Made by a program: the position numbers and the translations under genes
The notes under the pieces: model-generated
What the model saw: the letters and a program-made list of their open reading frames with translations, nothing else
Databases searched by the model: none
Told to the model about the DNA's origin: nothing
Origin: Mytilus edulis
Lineage: Eukaryota; Mollusca; Bivalvia; Mytilida; Mytilidae
Assembly (NCBI RefSeq): GCF_963676685.1
Contig: NC_092345.1
Span: 50,551,838-50,615,837 of the forward strand
DNA length: 64,000 nucleotides
Direction: 5' to 3'
Part shown: piece after piece, positions 11,673 to 24,000 of the stretch
Layout of the letters: each line of letters begins with the position of its first letter
Position numbering within the stretch: the stretch's first letter is position 1

Positions 11673-12031
11673 TTACACAGGGCCTCGTCCTTCTTTAACC
11701 GAACCTTCCGATGTTTGTTGATTTTTTACCGATGACGAGTTATGGTTCTTAGTCATTTGGTGTAATCAAATTATGCATACGAAACCCGATCTTATAGCTA
11801 ATGTTTAAACAAGCTTATCCTCAAACATAATAATTGATTAATGAATAAAATAATAAAGCCTAAATGTATTGAAATGAAGAATTTATTTTTTTTAGTTTCT
11901 GTTCTATGATTGCGGTAAATTTAATCACGGAAATTAATCACTGTCGATACGACATTTATCCTGGATTTTTAACGAATCAACTTCCTGTTTTGCTGTCAAC
12001 CCCTTTTTTTCTTCATCACCTGACAAACAAA
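11673..12031. promoter_or_regulatory. candidate bidirectional promoter between PPP1R11 and AP3M1
   Basis: The 359 bp between the two start codons must contain at least the 5' leaders of both genes, and probably a shared core promoter. No unambiguous TATA box could be assigned to either side. It is not noticeably GC-rich and I did not detect a repeat element. The inference rests on gene arrangement, not on recognised factor sites. A leader exon further upstream for either gene would weaken it. Confidence 0.5.
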
Positions 12032-15000
12032 ATGATACACAGCCTTTTTATCATCAACAACAGCGGGTATTTTTTTCTCAGATAGCAAAACGAAACCTAT
12101 TTTCTTATTGTATTCATAAACAGAATTCAGAACAGACAGTTTGTCAAAGTTCATCAGAGTACCAACATGCCAATAATTAAATTTTGTCTTTGATATATAT
12201 AATTTTATAGTCAGTATCACAGGCACTCGTCTCAGAATATTTTTTCTCTCCTATATACCTTTATATAACACAAGATACTTAACTCGCGATTTAGAAAAAT
12301 GTCAGCAGGTGGCGAAATTCTGTTAAATGCTGATTTCTCGGCTGTCAACCCAATTTAAACTTGGTAGTCGTACATCTAAATTGATTAATCTTCACAATGG
12401 TGTATAACACATCTACTTTTGTTGTCGGAATCATCTGTAGCAATCCTACCCAAGTATGTCAATCATAATTATTTCGTCTCCGGATGATGGATTGGAAATA
12501 AACACGTCACATCTCTTTATGTATCTCGGTTTCCGTAATCATTGGTCAATTTTATGGGAAAGTCTAAATGATTCTCAGGGTTATCTGTCAGATCTTATTT
12601 CATTTTATACGTTACGTCAAGAGAGAGTCTGAATGACATTGACATCATGGGAAAATTTGTGTCTAAGAAAGGAAACTCATAACTTATTAGACTTGGAGAC
12701 ATACCACAAATAAAACTTGTTAGATTTTTTTCCATGGTATCTTATAAAATTTTACTATCTGGGTGATAAGTTCTTTTCAGACAAAAACTAACAGTTTTTC
12801 TGAAAAAAATTTTATGATTTAATAATCATTAACTGCGAGTTCTGTGTTTCCAATTTGGCATCGGTAGACGAAATAATTATGATTAACATACTTGGGTAGG
12901 ATTCCTATGGATGATTCTGACATGTTATACACCATTGTGCAGATAAATCATTTTGATTTACGACATAACAAGTTTTAGTGGGGTTGACAGCCAAGAAATC
13001 GACACATAACATAATTTTGCCACTTTCTTATATTTTTGTAAATCGTGAGTGAAGTACCTTGTGTTATATAAAGGTACAAATGTATATAAGAAAGAAAAAA
13101 AATTCTAAGACAAGTGCCTGTGGTCAGTATGATAATAAGTACACTATTTAAACCTTTAAAGTTGCAATTGTTCACATTTCAAAACAAACTAATGGTTATA
13201 AAGAGTGCTGAACAGTCCCAAGCTGAGCACAAGCTTATACAAATGAGAAGATGTGGTTTGATTGCAAATGAAAAAACTCTCCACAAGAGATAAAAATGAC
13301 ATAGAAGTTAACTATACAATTAAGGTCACGGTACGGCCGTCAACAATGAGCAAAACCCATACCGCATAGTCAAATATAAAAGGCCTTGAAATGCTGACTG
13401 TAACATTTTCATTCTTCTGCTTCATACATGTACCTGGGAACAGTATATCAAATATATATGTTTCTGTTCATACTTATCTTTATTAAACAAAAAATTCACA
13501 TATATCACATATAATGAAAAAATTACCTTATTCTGTTACACCGTTCCGTAATTTATACAGTTCGTTTGATTATATTCTTAATCTATTTATGTGTTCCAGT
13601 CTAGGAGGATTATTCATCTTTAACCTCATAAGAACATTAAAACATCGTATCATCGCTACCTTTCCCCTGCTCACACGGATCTCAAACCGAACATTGCAAG
13701 GTCATACCAGTTCTGGAGAACTTTTCAAAGGACAAACGTCATCTAGGACACAATTCGTGGCTAACCACAGAGTGAGTTAACTTTACAACATTGTTTTTGA
13801 AGCCTTCAAATTACTCTTATACATATTTGAACATTCTCTCCGTGAAACACTGAAAATTTAACTGCTCTTGAAAGTACAACATTTTCTCGGATTCAACGGA
13901 CTGTGCTATCTATTACCTTTGACATTTCGTTTTAATAACATTAATTGAACACATTGTAAAATTGTATTTTATTTGTTTTTCAGCTTTTTACCATTTGTTA
14001 GATTGACTCTTGATTAAAGTATCAGCACCTGATAGTCTTTTCTGCTTGAGCCCAATCGTCGGTTATACTTAATGGTCAGGCCATTACAGTAAAAAGTCTA
14101 CAACTTGCCTGTTGTGTCTCACAGATAACGCCACTCCACGTTAGTTATACAGCTACATAACAACCTACCTGTTGAGCCCTGCATGTACGCGTCATCCCTT
14201 GACGTACAGTAAATTGACAACAACTTGTCTACACATCTCCTGAACAGGAAATACAACGGAGCATCGTTCGTAGCTGTTACCTTGACACTACGCAACACAG
14301 CTTGTGCGTACTCGGCAGCAACCCAACAACGTTGAGTCAACATGGATCCAAGTCATGTGGAACAACAAGAAGAGATACATGCCCCAGAGGGAAATGTCCC
14401 AGATCTAGAACTCTTACAAAATCCGTCTAATACCACACATTTAGATGAAAATCCCGAGACTAGGCGAGTACGGGATCTCACCGAAAAAGGTAAAGGAGCC
14501 TACACAGAAAAACGTAACAAGTTCTGTGAGGAATTAGAGGTCCTTTGGTCAGATATAACGACCCAGTTATTGGAAATCACCACACCTTCCAATGAACTTC
14601 AGCAAGTCTTAACAGCCCAGGACAATCTTGTAAAAGCCTGTACAAATTATCGTAGGCTCACAGACGAATATCTGGACTTTCTAAAAAGGACCAGAACGTT
14701 GGACAGTCAAAAAGACATAGACGCATGTAACCTTACATTGGATCTCCGTCTGTCCAAAGTGGAACTGGCCATGGACTCTTTACACGAGCATCGCCTCGCC
14801 CTAACAAAGGCCAAATCAACTAAAACAAAGACCTCAAGGGGTAAGAAAACCTCGCATAGCGGTAGCTCTAACGTGTCAGACATGTCAAGTTTGGCACGGA
14901 GAAAGCGTGCCAAGGCAGAGGCTGCAAAGTCTAAGATAGCATTCGTCGAAAAACATGCCCTTATCCTACAACAGGAAGCAATGTTAGAGGAACAAGCCTT

Positions 15001-18000
15001 GTTCAGACAAATTGAAATGGAACAGGAAGCAGCACAGAAAAAGGCTGAAATGGAACAGGAAGCCACACGTAAAAAGGCAGAAATGGAGCAAGAAGTCGCT
15101 CAACGTAAAGTTCAACTAGAACAGGAGGCCGCACAGAGAACAGTGCAATTAGAACAAGAGGCTATGCGTAGGAAGGCTCAAATGCAACAAGAAGCCGTAC
15201 GGGTAAGCCGTGAAAAAGCCGAGCTGAAAGCCAAATTTAACCTTCTTGAAGCACAGAGAGAAGCTGCAGCCGCAGAAGCCGAGGCTCGTATCCTGGAATA
15301 CGATGACAGCCAAGCGTTTAGCGATCTCCCTGACGAAAAGGAAGACCTGCTCCAGCGTGTGCAAGATTTCGTCAATAAACTTCCTGTATCAACTGCTGTA
15401 AAGGAAGTAACAGGACCTCAAAAGAAAAAACAAATTCCTGTTAAAATTGAGCTGAGTCATGAAGCACCAGCGTTCGTGCCATCTGTGGCACTGAACTTGC
15501 CATCACAAACACCTAAGGTCTTGCCTACACGTGCTAAGTCACCAGATGTTAATGCATTCCCAGATCTGGGAACAATAACTAACATAGGAAAACAGGGCGT
15601 TTCAGAAAAGATCCCTGTCTTACACCAAAATCAAGGCGTCATAGAAGAGATCCCTGTTTCACACCCAAAACAAGGCGTAATAGAAGAGAACCCTGTAGCA
15701 TACCAGCAACAAATCAATCCCACGTCGGAGATAACTAGATTTCTTTTACGCAAAGACCTATTATTCTCCAGGCTAACAAATTTTAATGACCAGGCAGGAT
15801 TCTTCCATACATGGAAATCTAGCTTCAAAAACGTCATAGACGAATTACAAGTTTCTGACTCGGAACAAATAGACCTACTGATAAAGTGGCTAGGGCCAGA
15901 GTCTGGTAAACATGCCATGAGTATTAGGGCATCAAATGCCAACAACCCTACTAGAGGCTTACAGAGGTTATGGCAAAGACTGGATGAGCGATATGGTGCT
16001 CCAGAAATGTTGGAAGCCTCTATCACGAGTAAACTCGTCAATTTTCCTACCTTGACGAACAAAGATAACGCACGTCTTTATGACTTGTCTGATATTCTAT
16101 CAGAAATCGAATATCACAAGGAAAATCCCAAGCTGGGATGTTTGCTTGCTTATTTCGATTCTTCGTCCGGTATAAATCCTATTGTGGAAAAACTACCATA
16201 CGGACTCCAAGAAAAGTGGATAACAAGGGCTTCAAGATACAAGTCCAAATATGAAGTTGCCTTTCCGCCATTCACAGAATTCTCTGCCTTCATCAGGGAA
16301 ATGAGCAAAATTAAGAACGATCCTGGGTTCATCTTTGGATCAAAAGTAACACCAAATACAAAAGACTCTACGTCAAGGTTCACACCTCAGACGTACTCTA
16401 AAGTCAACGTCCATAAGACGGCTGTTGAACAGCAAACTGAAGACAGCAGTCAACAACAAAATCTGTGTATCCTACATAAGACAAAGCATACCTTGAATGA
16501 ATGCCGAGCATTCCGAGCCAAACCAATCGAGGAACGCAAGGAACTGTTAAGACAAAACAATGTGTGCTACAAGTGTTGTGAGTCAACCACACACAGAAGT
16601 CGGGACTGCAACGCAAGTATCAGTTGTAACGAGTGTGGAAGTGAACGACATACCACAGCACTTCACATCACTAGACCACAACAATCTGAAAGTTCCCAGT
16701 TTAGCTCACCCAGACAAGCCTACGGCGGGGAGCAGACAGAGTCAGCTGAAACAAAGTTAACCTCTGTAAGTTCGATCTGCACAGAGATCTACAAAGATCA
16801 TAAGAGCGAGAAATCTTATGCCAAGATATTACCTGTGGACGTGTACCACAAGGACAAGACAAACAAAATTATCAGGATGTACGCCATTATTGACGACCAA
16901 AGCAACCGGTCTCTTGCCTCGCCTGAATTCTTCAGTCTGTTTAACGTTCGGGAGAAACCTGAAAACTACTCTCTTACGACATGCTCCGGCAGAGTAGCTA
17001 CTTCCGGGAAAAGAGGAAAAGATTTCGTCATAAAATCTGTACATAGTGACGTACGATTTGATCTGCCTACATTAATTGAATGTAATAATATTCCCAATCA
17101 TCGAGACGAAATTCCTACTCCTGAAGTTGCAATGCAGCATCCTCATCTGAAAGAACTCAGAGGAAGCATTCCACCAATAGAGGAACGTTGTCAAATTCTT
17201 CTCCTTATTGGAAGGGACCTTATAGAGGCACACCACGTCCTTGAACAACGCCTAGGACCATCCCGAACTCCATTTGCCCAAAAGTTGAGACTTGGTTGGG
17301 TCATAATTGGAAATACATACATTGACAAGCAAACTTCTCCTATTCAAGTCCACACAAAGATAACTAACGTTTCAATCACGGAATCAGAACAACGTCTTGC
17401 CTCAAGACCGGAAATAGCCGTCAAGGACAAGAATCCTATTGTTGTTCAGTATAACGACACAAACTTTCATTTGAATGCCAAGGTCGCTAAATCGCATTCA
17501 ATGCAATCCCTTGAATGTACAGGACCTAGTACCAAGCCTGTTAAACGCACAAATTCATCTAAAGGGACATCACTCGCGTCACTAAAAGCAAAATCTGTGA
17601 CTTCTATAGAAAAATCTATAGATAAAGAAAGTTTCAATCCGAAATCAACAGAACCTAAAGTTCATGGAGAGGAAATCAATAGCATTCACAAACCTATTCC
17701 GAAAGAAGGACCTCTTGCCAATCTCAATCTGCCATTGTATGAGCAACGTCTACTACGAGGAGGATGCAGTATTGTCAAATCTGACTTGAATATAAGTGAA
17801 AAGGAACCAGTAGTCTTATCTGGACATCGTCACAGAGTAACACCTTTTCTTGGACATTACTACGACAAAATCAAACATAGAGGACGCCACTCTACAGATA
17901 GAGCAACTAGATCTGCAGGATTGGACGTTATGACGAAACGCCTAATTTCGTCTGATACTCACAAAGATGTGTCATATCGCCAAATCGGAAGACAACCAAC

Positions 18001-21000
18001 TACTAACTCTTGTTATACTTCGATCTATCTTCGATCGTCATCGCCGTCTAACTACGTTGGAGAAAACAGTTCCCATTATCGATACAGCAGTAATAGAACA
18101 TTCTACAATGTCGTCCGAGACACCCTTCTTCTAAAGGACAAAAAACTGTGCCTTCCCAGTTTCACGTGGAACGTACTTATTAGGAACCTTTATAGTGAAA
18201 AATCGTTGAGATCTGATATTTCTCACACGAAATAGTGGACATTTCACCTGTATATATTCAATTTATATTGGGATTAATTCATTTGTGTAAATCTTGTATA
18301 CATATTCGAAAAACTTATGGAAAAGTGATATCAGATAGACATCAGACGGGGAGTATTCTGTTACACCGTTCCGTAATTTATACAGTTCGTTTGATTATAT
18401 TCTTAATCTATTTATGTGTTCCAGTCTAGGAGGATTATTCATCTTTAACCTCATAAGAACATTAAAACATCGTATCATCGCTACCTTTCCCCTGCTCACA
18501 CGGATCTCAAACCGAACATTGCAAGGTCATACCAGTTCTGGAGAACTTTTCAAAGGACAAACGTCATCTAGGACACAATTCGTGGCTAACCACAGAGTGA
18601 GTTAACTTTACAACATTGTTTTTGAAGCCTTCAAATTACTCTTATACATATTTGAACATTCTCTCCGTGAAACACTGAAAATTTAACTGCTCTTGAAAGT
18701 ACAACATTTTCTCGGATTCAACGGACTGTGCTATCTATTACCTTTGACATTTCGTTTTAATAACATTAATTGAACACATTGTAAAATTGTATTTTATTTG
18801 TTTTTCAGCTTTTTACCATTTGTTAGATTGACTCTTGATTAAAGTATCAGCACCTGATAGTCTTTTCTGCTTGAGCCCAATCGTCGGTTATACTTAATGG
18901 TCAGGCCATTACATACCTACAGTGTTTTTTTTTATCAAAACATTGACAGAACATTAAAAAAAAGGAAATAATGGACCCAAATGACCAATGCCAGACTGGT
19001 GTGGGTGTTTAACTGAAACTACATAAGGTCAAACTGTTTCATGACCGAAATGATGTGAAATCAAGTACTTTCAATGTATATGCGAGTTGCACTGGTGTGT
19101 TCAAATTCAACTTGGTAATTTGGGTACTCCTGACATGCCTGATGAAAATAATGAATAATTTTTTACCATTTTGCAAACTTTGAGTGATATTTTCAATGAT
19201 TTTCGATTTAATTTATTTTCAGTGATGTATTTATGGAAAAACATTGGAAAAGTGTAATACATAAATCTATATGTGATTACTTTTTTGAAGTCCAAAGCAA
19301 GGTAAGAAATTAAAAAAAAAAGTATGGCTACTTGACATGCTTAATGGAAAAATTGTCTGCAAACTGTTGTTTTCTTTTTTTCTCAAACAAATACAAATTA
19401 TTTTTCTTATAGGATTGTAATAAGCATATTTTATCTGGTTTCTAGACTTACATGTCATATAAAAAAGAAGATGTGGTATGATTGCCAATGAGACAACTAT
19501 CCACAAAAGACCAAAATGACCCAGACATTAACAACTATAGGTCACCGTACGGCCTTCAACAATGAGCAAAGCCCATACCACATAGTCAGCTATAAAAGGC
19601 CCCAATAAGACAATGTAAAACAATTCAAACGAGAAAACTAACGGCCTTATTTATGTAAAAAAATGAACGAAAAACAAATATGTAACACATAAACAAACGA
19701 CAACCACTGAATTACAGGCTCCTGACTTGGGACAGGCACATACATAAATAATGTGGCGGGGTTAAACATGTTAGTGGGATCCCAACCCTCCCCCTAACCT
19801 GGGACAGTGGTATAACAGTACAACATAAGAACGAACTATAAAAATCCGTTGAAAAAGGCTTAACTCATCAGATGGACAAAAATACAAGTGGACGTGGCCC
19901 GATACGGTACTTATACATCCCGACACAAAAAAACACAATGAATAGATCTGAGAGTACTCGCAGTTATCTGACAGCTAGTTCAAAGCCACTAACAACTAAT
20001 AAAAAAATCATGCAACTAAGACTAAACTATCAATCCGTACACATCCAACATCCAATGGATTTAGTGTAAAGACGTCATAAACCGCCAGAGCAAAACATGA
20101 CCTTGTGCAATGCCAAGTTACATGCATGTAACTTGCAAATAACAAGTAATTTCACAAAATAATAGAATAATAAAATTCAAAGTTTGGAGTTCTCAACATA
20201 CTTGTCATGCTTGTGCAAGACAGAAATCATGTATGTATAAACATTTACCTGTTCTGAGGCTGAGGTTGTCAGGTGAAATAAAAATGATTGTGGTTGAAAA
20301 GGTTTTCCTCATACATGACATGTGCTGGTTTTCGTGGTTTTTGTTTTTGTTTGCATGTCTATAATTTTTGGTTATAGGCTGTATCTGCAGATGATGTTCC
20401 TCCAGTTATTCCTACACCTCACCATTATCTGATAAACATCTACAGGAACCAATTGTACTTTGTTGCTGTGGTAACCACAGAAGGTAATTTAAAGTTGTTG
20501 TTTTTTTAGCTTGCTGCATTTATTTCATGAATGCAAAACATAGTGATTATAAATTCTGTTGCTATTAACATTCAGGTTGTTATTCAGACATCAATTGATT
20601 TGTCAGACATTTATGAAATTTTTGCAGAAGTTTTTTATGACCAAAAGATCAAAATTAAAAAAAAAAATCATTTTCATTTTTGTATCTTTTACTGATTATT
20701 GGATTTTTTTTTACAAATAACTTTAAGATACAATTCAAGATTAGAAATGTTTTTTTTAGGTTTTCTTTACTTGACATTCAGTACCGTATGATACTTGTTA
20801 ATTTGTTAATTTGGCATTTACAATCATACCACAGTTTCTTTTTATGCCCCACCTACGATAGAAGAGGGGCATTATGTTTTTTTGGTCTGTGCCTCCCTTC
20901 GTCCGTTCGCTTCAGGTTAAAGTTTTTGGTCAAGGTAGTTTTTGATGAAGTTGAAGTCTAATCAACTTGAAACTTAGCTTAGTACACATGTTCCCCATTA

Positions 21001-24000
21001 TATGATCTTTCTAATTTTAATTTAAAATTATAGTTTTGACCCAAATTTTATGGTCCACTGAACATAGAAAATGATAGTGCGAAGTTCAGGTTAAAGTTTT
21101 TGGTCAAGTTTGTTTTTGATGAAGTTAAAGTTACATCAACTTGGAACTTAGTACACATGTTCCCTATGATACGATCTTTCTAATTTTAATTCCAAATTAA
21201 AGATTTGACCCCAATTTCACGGTCCACTGGACATAGAAAATGATAGTACGAGTGGGGCATCCGTGTACTATGGACACATTCTTGTTGTATTTAATATGAA
21301 GACTTGTTTTTCCCTGTCAGATCTATTGATAGTTTTTACTTTACCAAAAATGCAAGATTATTCCAAACCTTTTTGATCAGAAAGTTATACAATGAAATAT
21401 TTTAGTGAGTAGTTAGGGATGACATCAAAAGTTCAATGTAGGATAAAAAACTTAATTCACGTAGTTTTTTCACTGAACAAAACTTGCAGAATTTTAACCC
21501 CCCACCCCCAAACTATTTGATTTAACTTTTTTATCCTACATCGATCTTTTGATGTCGTCCCTTACTAAATCTTGACAGAATGGTTTACAGGTAATTATAC
21601 TATTAGTATTGAATATCATAATTCACTGGACCCTTGATAAGTCATTTCAGATAATTATTAAAGAAGACAAAGACCCAGCTACCTGCTATTCAGAATAACA
21701 ACAAAATAAGATATCATAACAATTAATTCTGTATAAAGTTGAAAGTAAATTCAGAGAATAACTTATAGAAAAGATTATCCATCCATGACACATTATCTGT
21801 ACATTGTATATATGCACAGCAAAAAACAAAACGTTTTAGCAAAAGAAGAGGACTTTTATTTGTCCATATTTCAACTTAAAAAAAAAGATAGCTGCACATG
21901 TTTATTTTCTTTTTTAGTACCACCAACATTTGTTGTTGAGTTTTTACACAGGATTTGTGATACTTTAGAAGACTATTTCAATGACTGTTCAGAATCTACA
22001 TTGAAAGAACATTATGTTATAGTATATGAGGTAAGAGATCTGTTTTCTTTTTGATCTTTCTTCTTATATCCATTCCTGCTAGACAGTATTGACAATTACC
22101 ATATATAGATATAGGAAGATGTGGTGTGAGTGCCAATGAGACAACTCTCCATACAAATAACAATTTAAAAAGTAAACCATTATAGGTTAAAGTACGGCCT
22201 TCAACCATGTTATTAACATTTTACCAATGGTTTTCCTGTTTGAATTGTTTTACACTGGTCATTATAGGCCTGTTATGGCTTGCTGTTTGGTGTGAGCCAA
22301 GGCTCTGTGTTGAAGGTCATACTTTAACCTATGATTGTTTACTTTTTTTGCATTGTGACTTGGATGGACTGTTGCCTCATTGGCACTCATATACCACATC
22401 TTGTTTTTTCTAATAAATCACAAAAAAGGATTCAGTTTTTTTATAATTCTTGGCAGTAATTATTAGAGCCTCTCATCTATGCCAAATGTCTTTGTCTGTT
22501 TGTCTGTCAAAAATTTTTGTAAACACAAAAACTCCAAAAGTATCAGTTTGAGACCAATGAAATTAAGCACAATTGTATATTATTTAATTTTGGATGTAAC
22601 ACGTCTTCTGATTGGCTGACGTTATTTTGTTATGAGCCAATAGACATAATTTAGTCATGTGACCGTGACATCATCTACGTTTTTTCATGGTTTTCTACGG
22701 TTTAAAATGGAATTTAGAATTAAATTATAAGAAATGACTGTAATAGTTTTTCTGTCTATTCGAAATAACATAATAAATGTGGTGCACACTGTTAAATAAC
22801 CCGCTACGTGCGTTATTCAGTGTGCACCACATTTTTTATGTTATTTTTTCATAGACAGAAAAAATATTACAGTCATTCCTTAAGGTGGTACCCAACACTT
22901 TCACTAAAATTAATTTGGCTCGTTTAATTTTCATTAAATTTTGTCAAATTATTTACTTTGACCCTTTAACAAAAATATAAAAAATTAAAAAATTTTGAAC
23001 CATCCGTTTTATCAGAAAAATTACACTGGTTATATAGCAGTTTGACAAACACCAATTTTGATCATTGAGAAGCTTAATATTCCCTTTACAACACAATGTA
23101 ATTAAAACGTTTAGCTGACTTTACAGAGTTATCTCCCTGTAGTGTTAGGTACCACCTTAAATAAAAAATAGGGAAAGTTTAATGCTTTACTATATCAATG
23201 TATATGGAACTCTATAAATAATGATTAAAAACCTTGTGTTGTATATAATTTGGCTGATTGAGGAAATTTTTTTCTTGGATACTTGATTTTATGGTTTAAA
23301 CAAATTCTACATACAAGCCAATGGAAATTTGCTTTTTGTTGAATACTTAGATTACTGGTTCACCTTGACACTTTCATCAATACTAGGACGCCATACATAA
23401 CATTAATAAATATGAATACATAGTTATCAACTGTTGTGCTTGTAGGGACAAAGACTGACTGTTGTGCTTGTAGGGACAAATACTGACTGTTGTGCTTGTA
23501 GGGACAAGGACTGACCTGTTGTGCTTGTAGGGACAAGGACTGACCTGTTGTGCTTGTAGGGACAAGGACTGACCTGTGTGCTTGCAGTGACAAGGACTGA
23601 CTGTTGTGCTTGTAGGGACAAATACTGACTGTTGTGCTTGTAGGGACAAGGACTGACCTGTTGTGCTTGTAGGGACAAGGACTGACCTGTTGTGCTTGTA
23701 GGGACAAGGACTGACCTGTGTGCTTGCAGTGACAAGGACTGACTGTTGTGCTTGTAGGGACAAATACTTACTGTTGTGCTTGTAGGGACAAGGACTGACT
23801 GTTGTGCTTGTAGTGACAAGGACTGACTGTTGTGCTTGTAGGGATAAATACTGACTGTTGTGCTTGTTGGGACAAGGACTGACTGTTGGGCTTGTAGGGA
23901 CAAGGACTGACCTGTGTGCTTGCAGTGACAAGGACTGACTGTTGTGCTTGTAGGGACAAATACTGACTGTTGTGCTTGTAGGGACAAGGACTGACCTGTT

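Larger units (their letters stand above)
13529..18913 (+). mobile_element. non-autonomous BEL/Pao-like LTR retrotransposon (gag-protease only)
   Basis: 5385 bp: two 560-bp LTRs, a 5-bp TSD (TACCT), one long ORF (14342-18235) and a purine-rich GACGGGGAG just before the 3' LTR (18345-18353), which fits a polypurine tract. A primer-binding site after 14088 could not be matched to a tRNA. The internal region is about 4.3 kb, short for BEL/Pao because the reverse transcriptase and RNase H are missing. Identical LTRs imply a recent insertion. Same strand as AP3M1, in its first intron, so its poly(A) signals could affect the host transcript. Confidence 0.85.

Noticed and set aside
13514..13780. 88-codon ORF and its 63-codon twin at 18414-18605
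   Set aside because: Both lie in the LTRs, which are noncoding in this class of element.
14089..14120. Possible primer-binding site after the 5' LTR
   Set aside because: The sequence does not start with the usual TGG and I could not match it to a tRNA 3' end.
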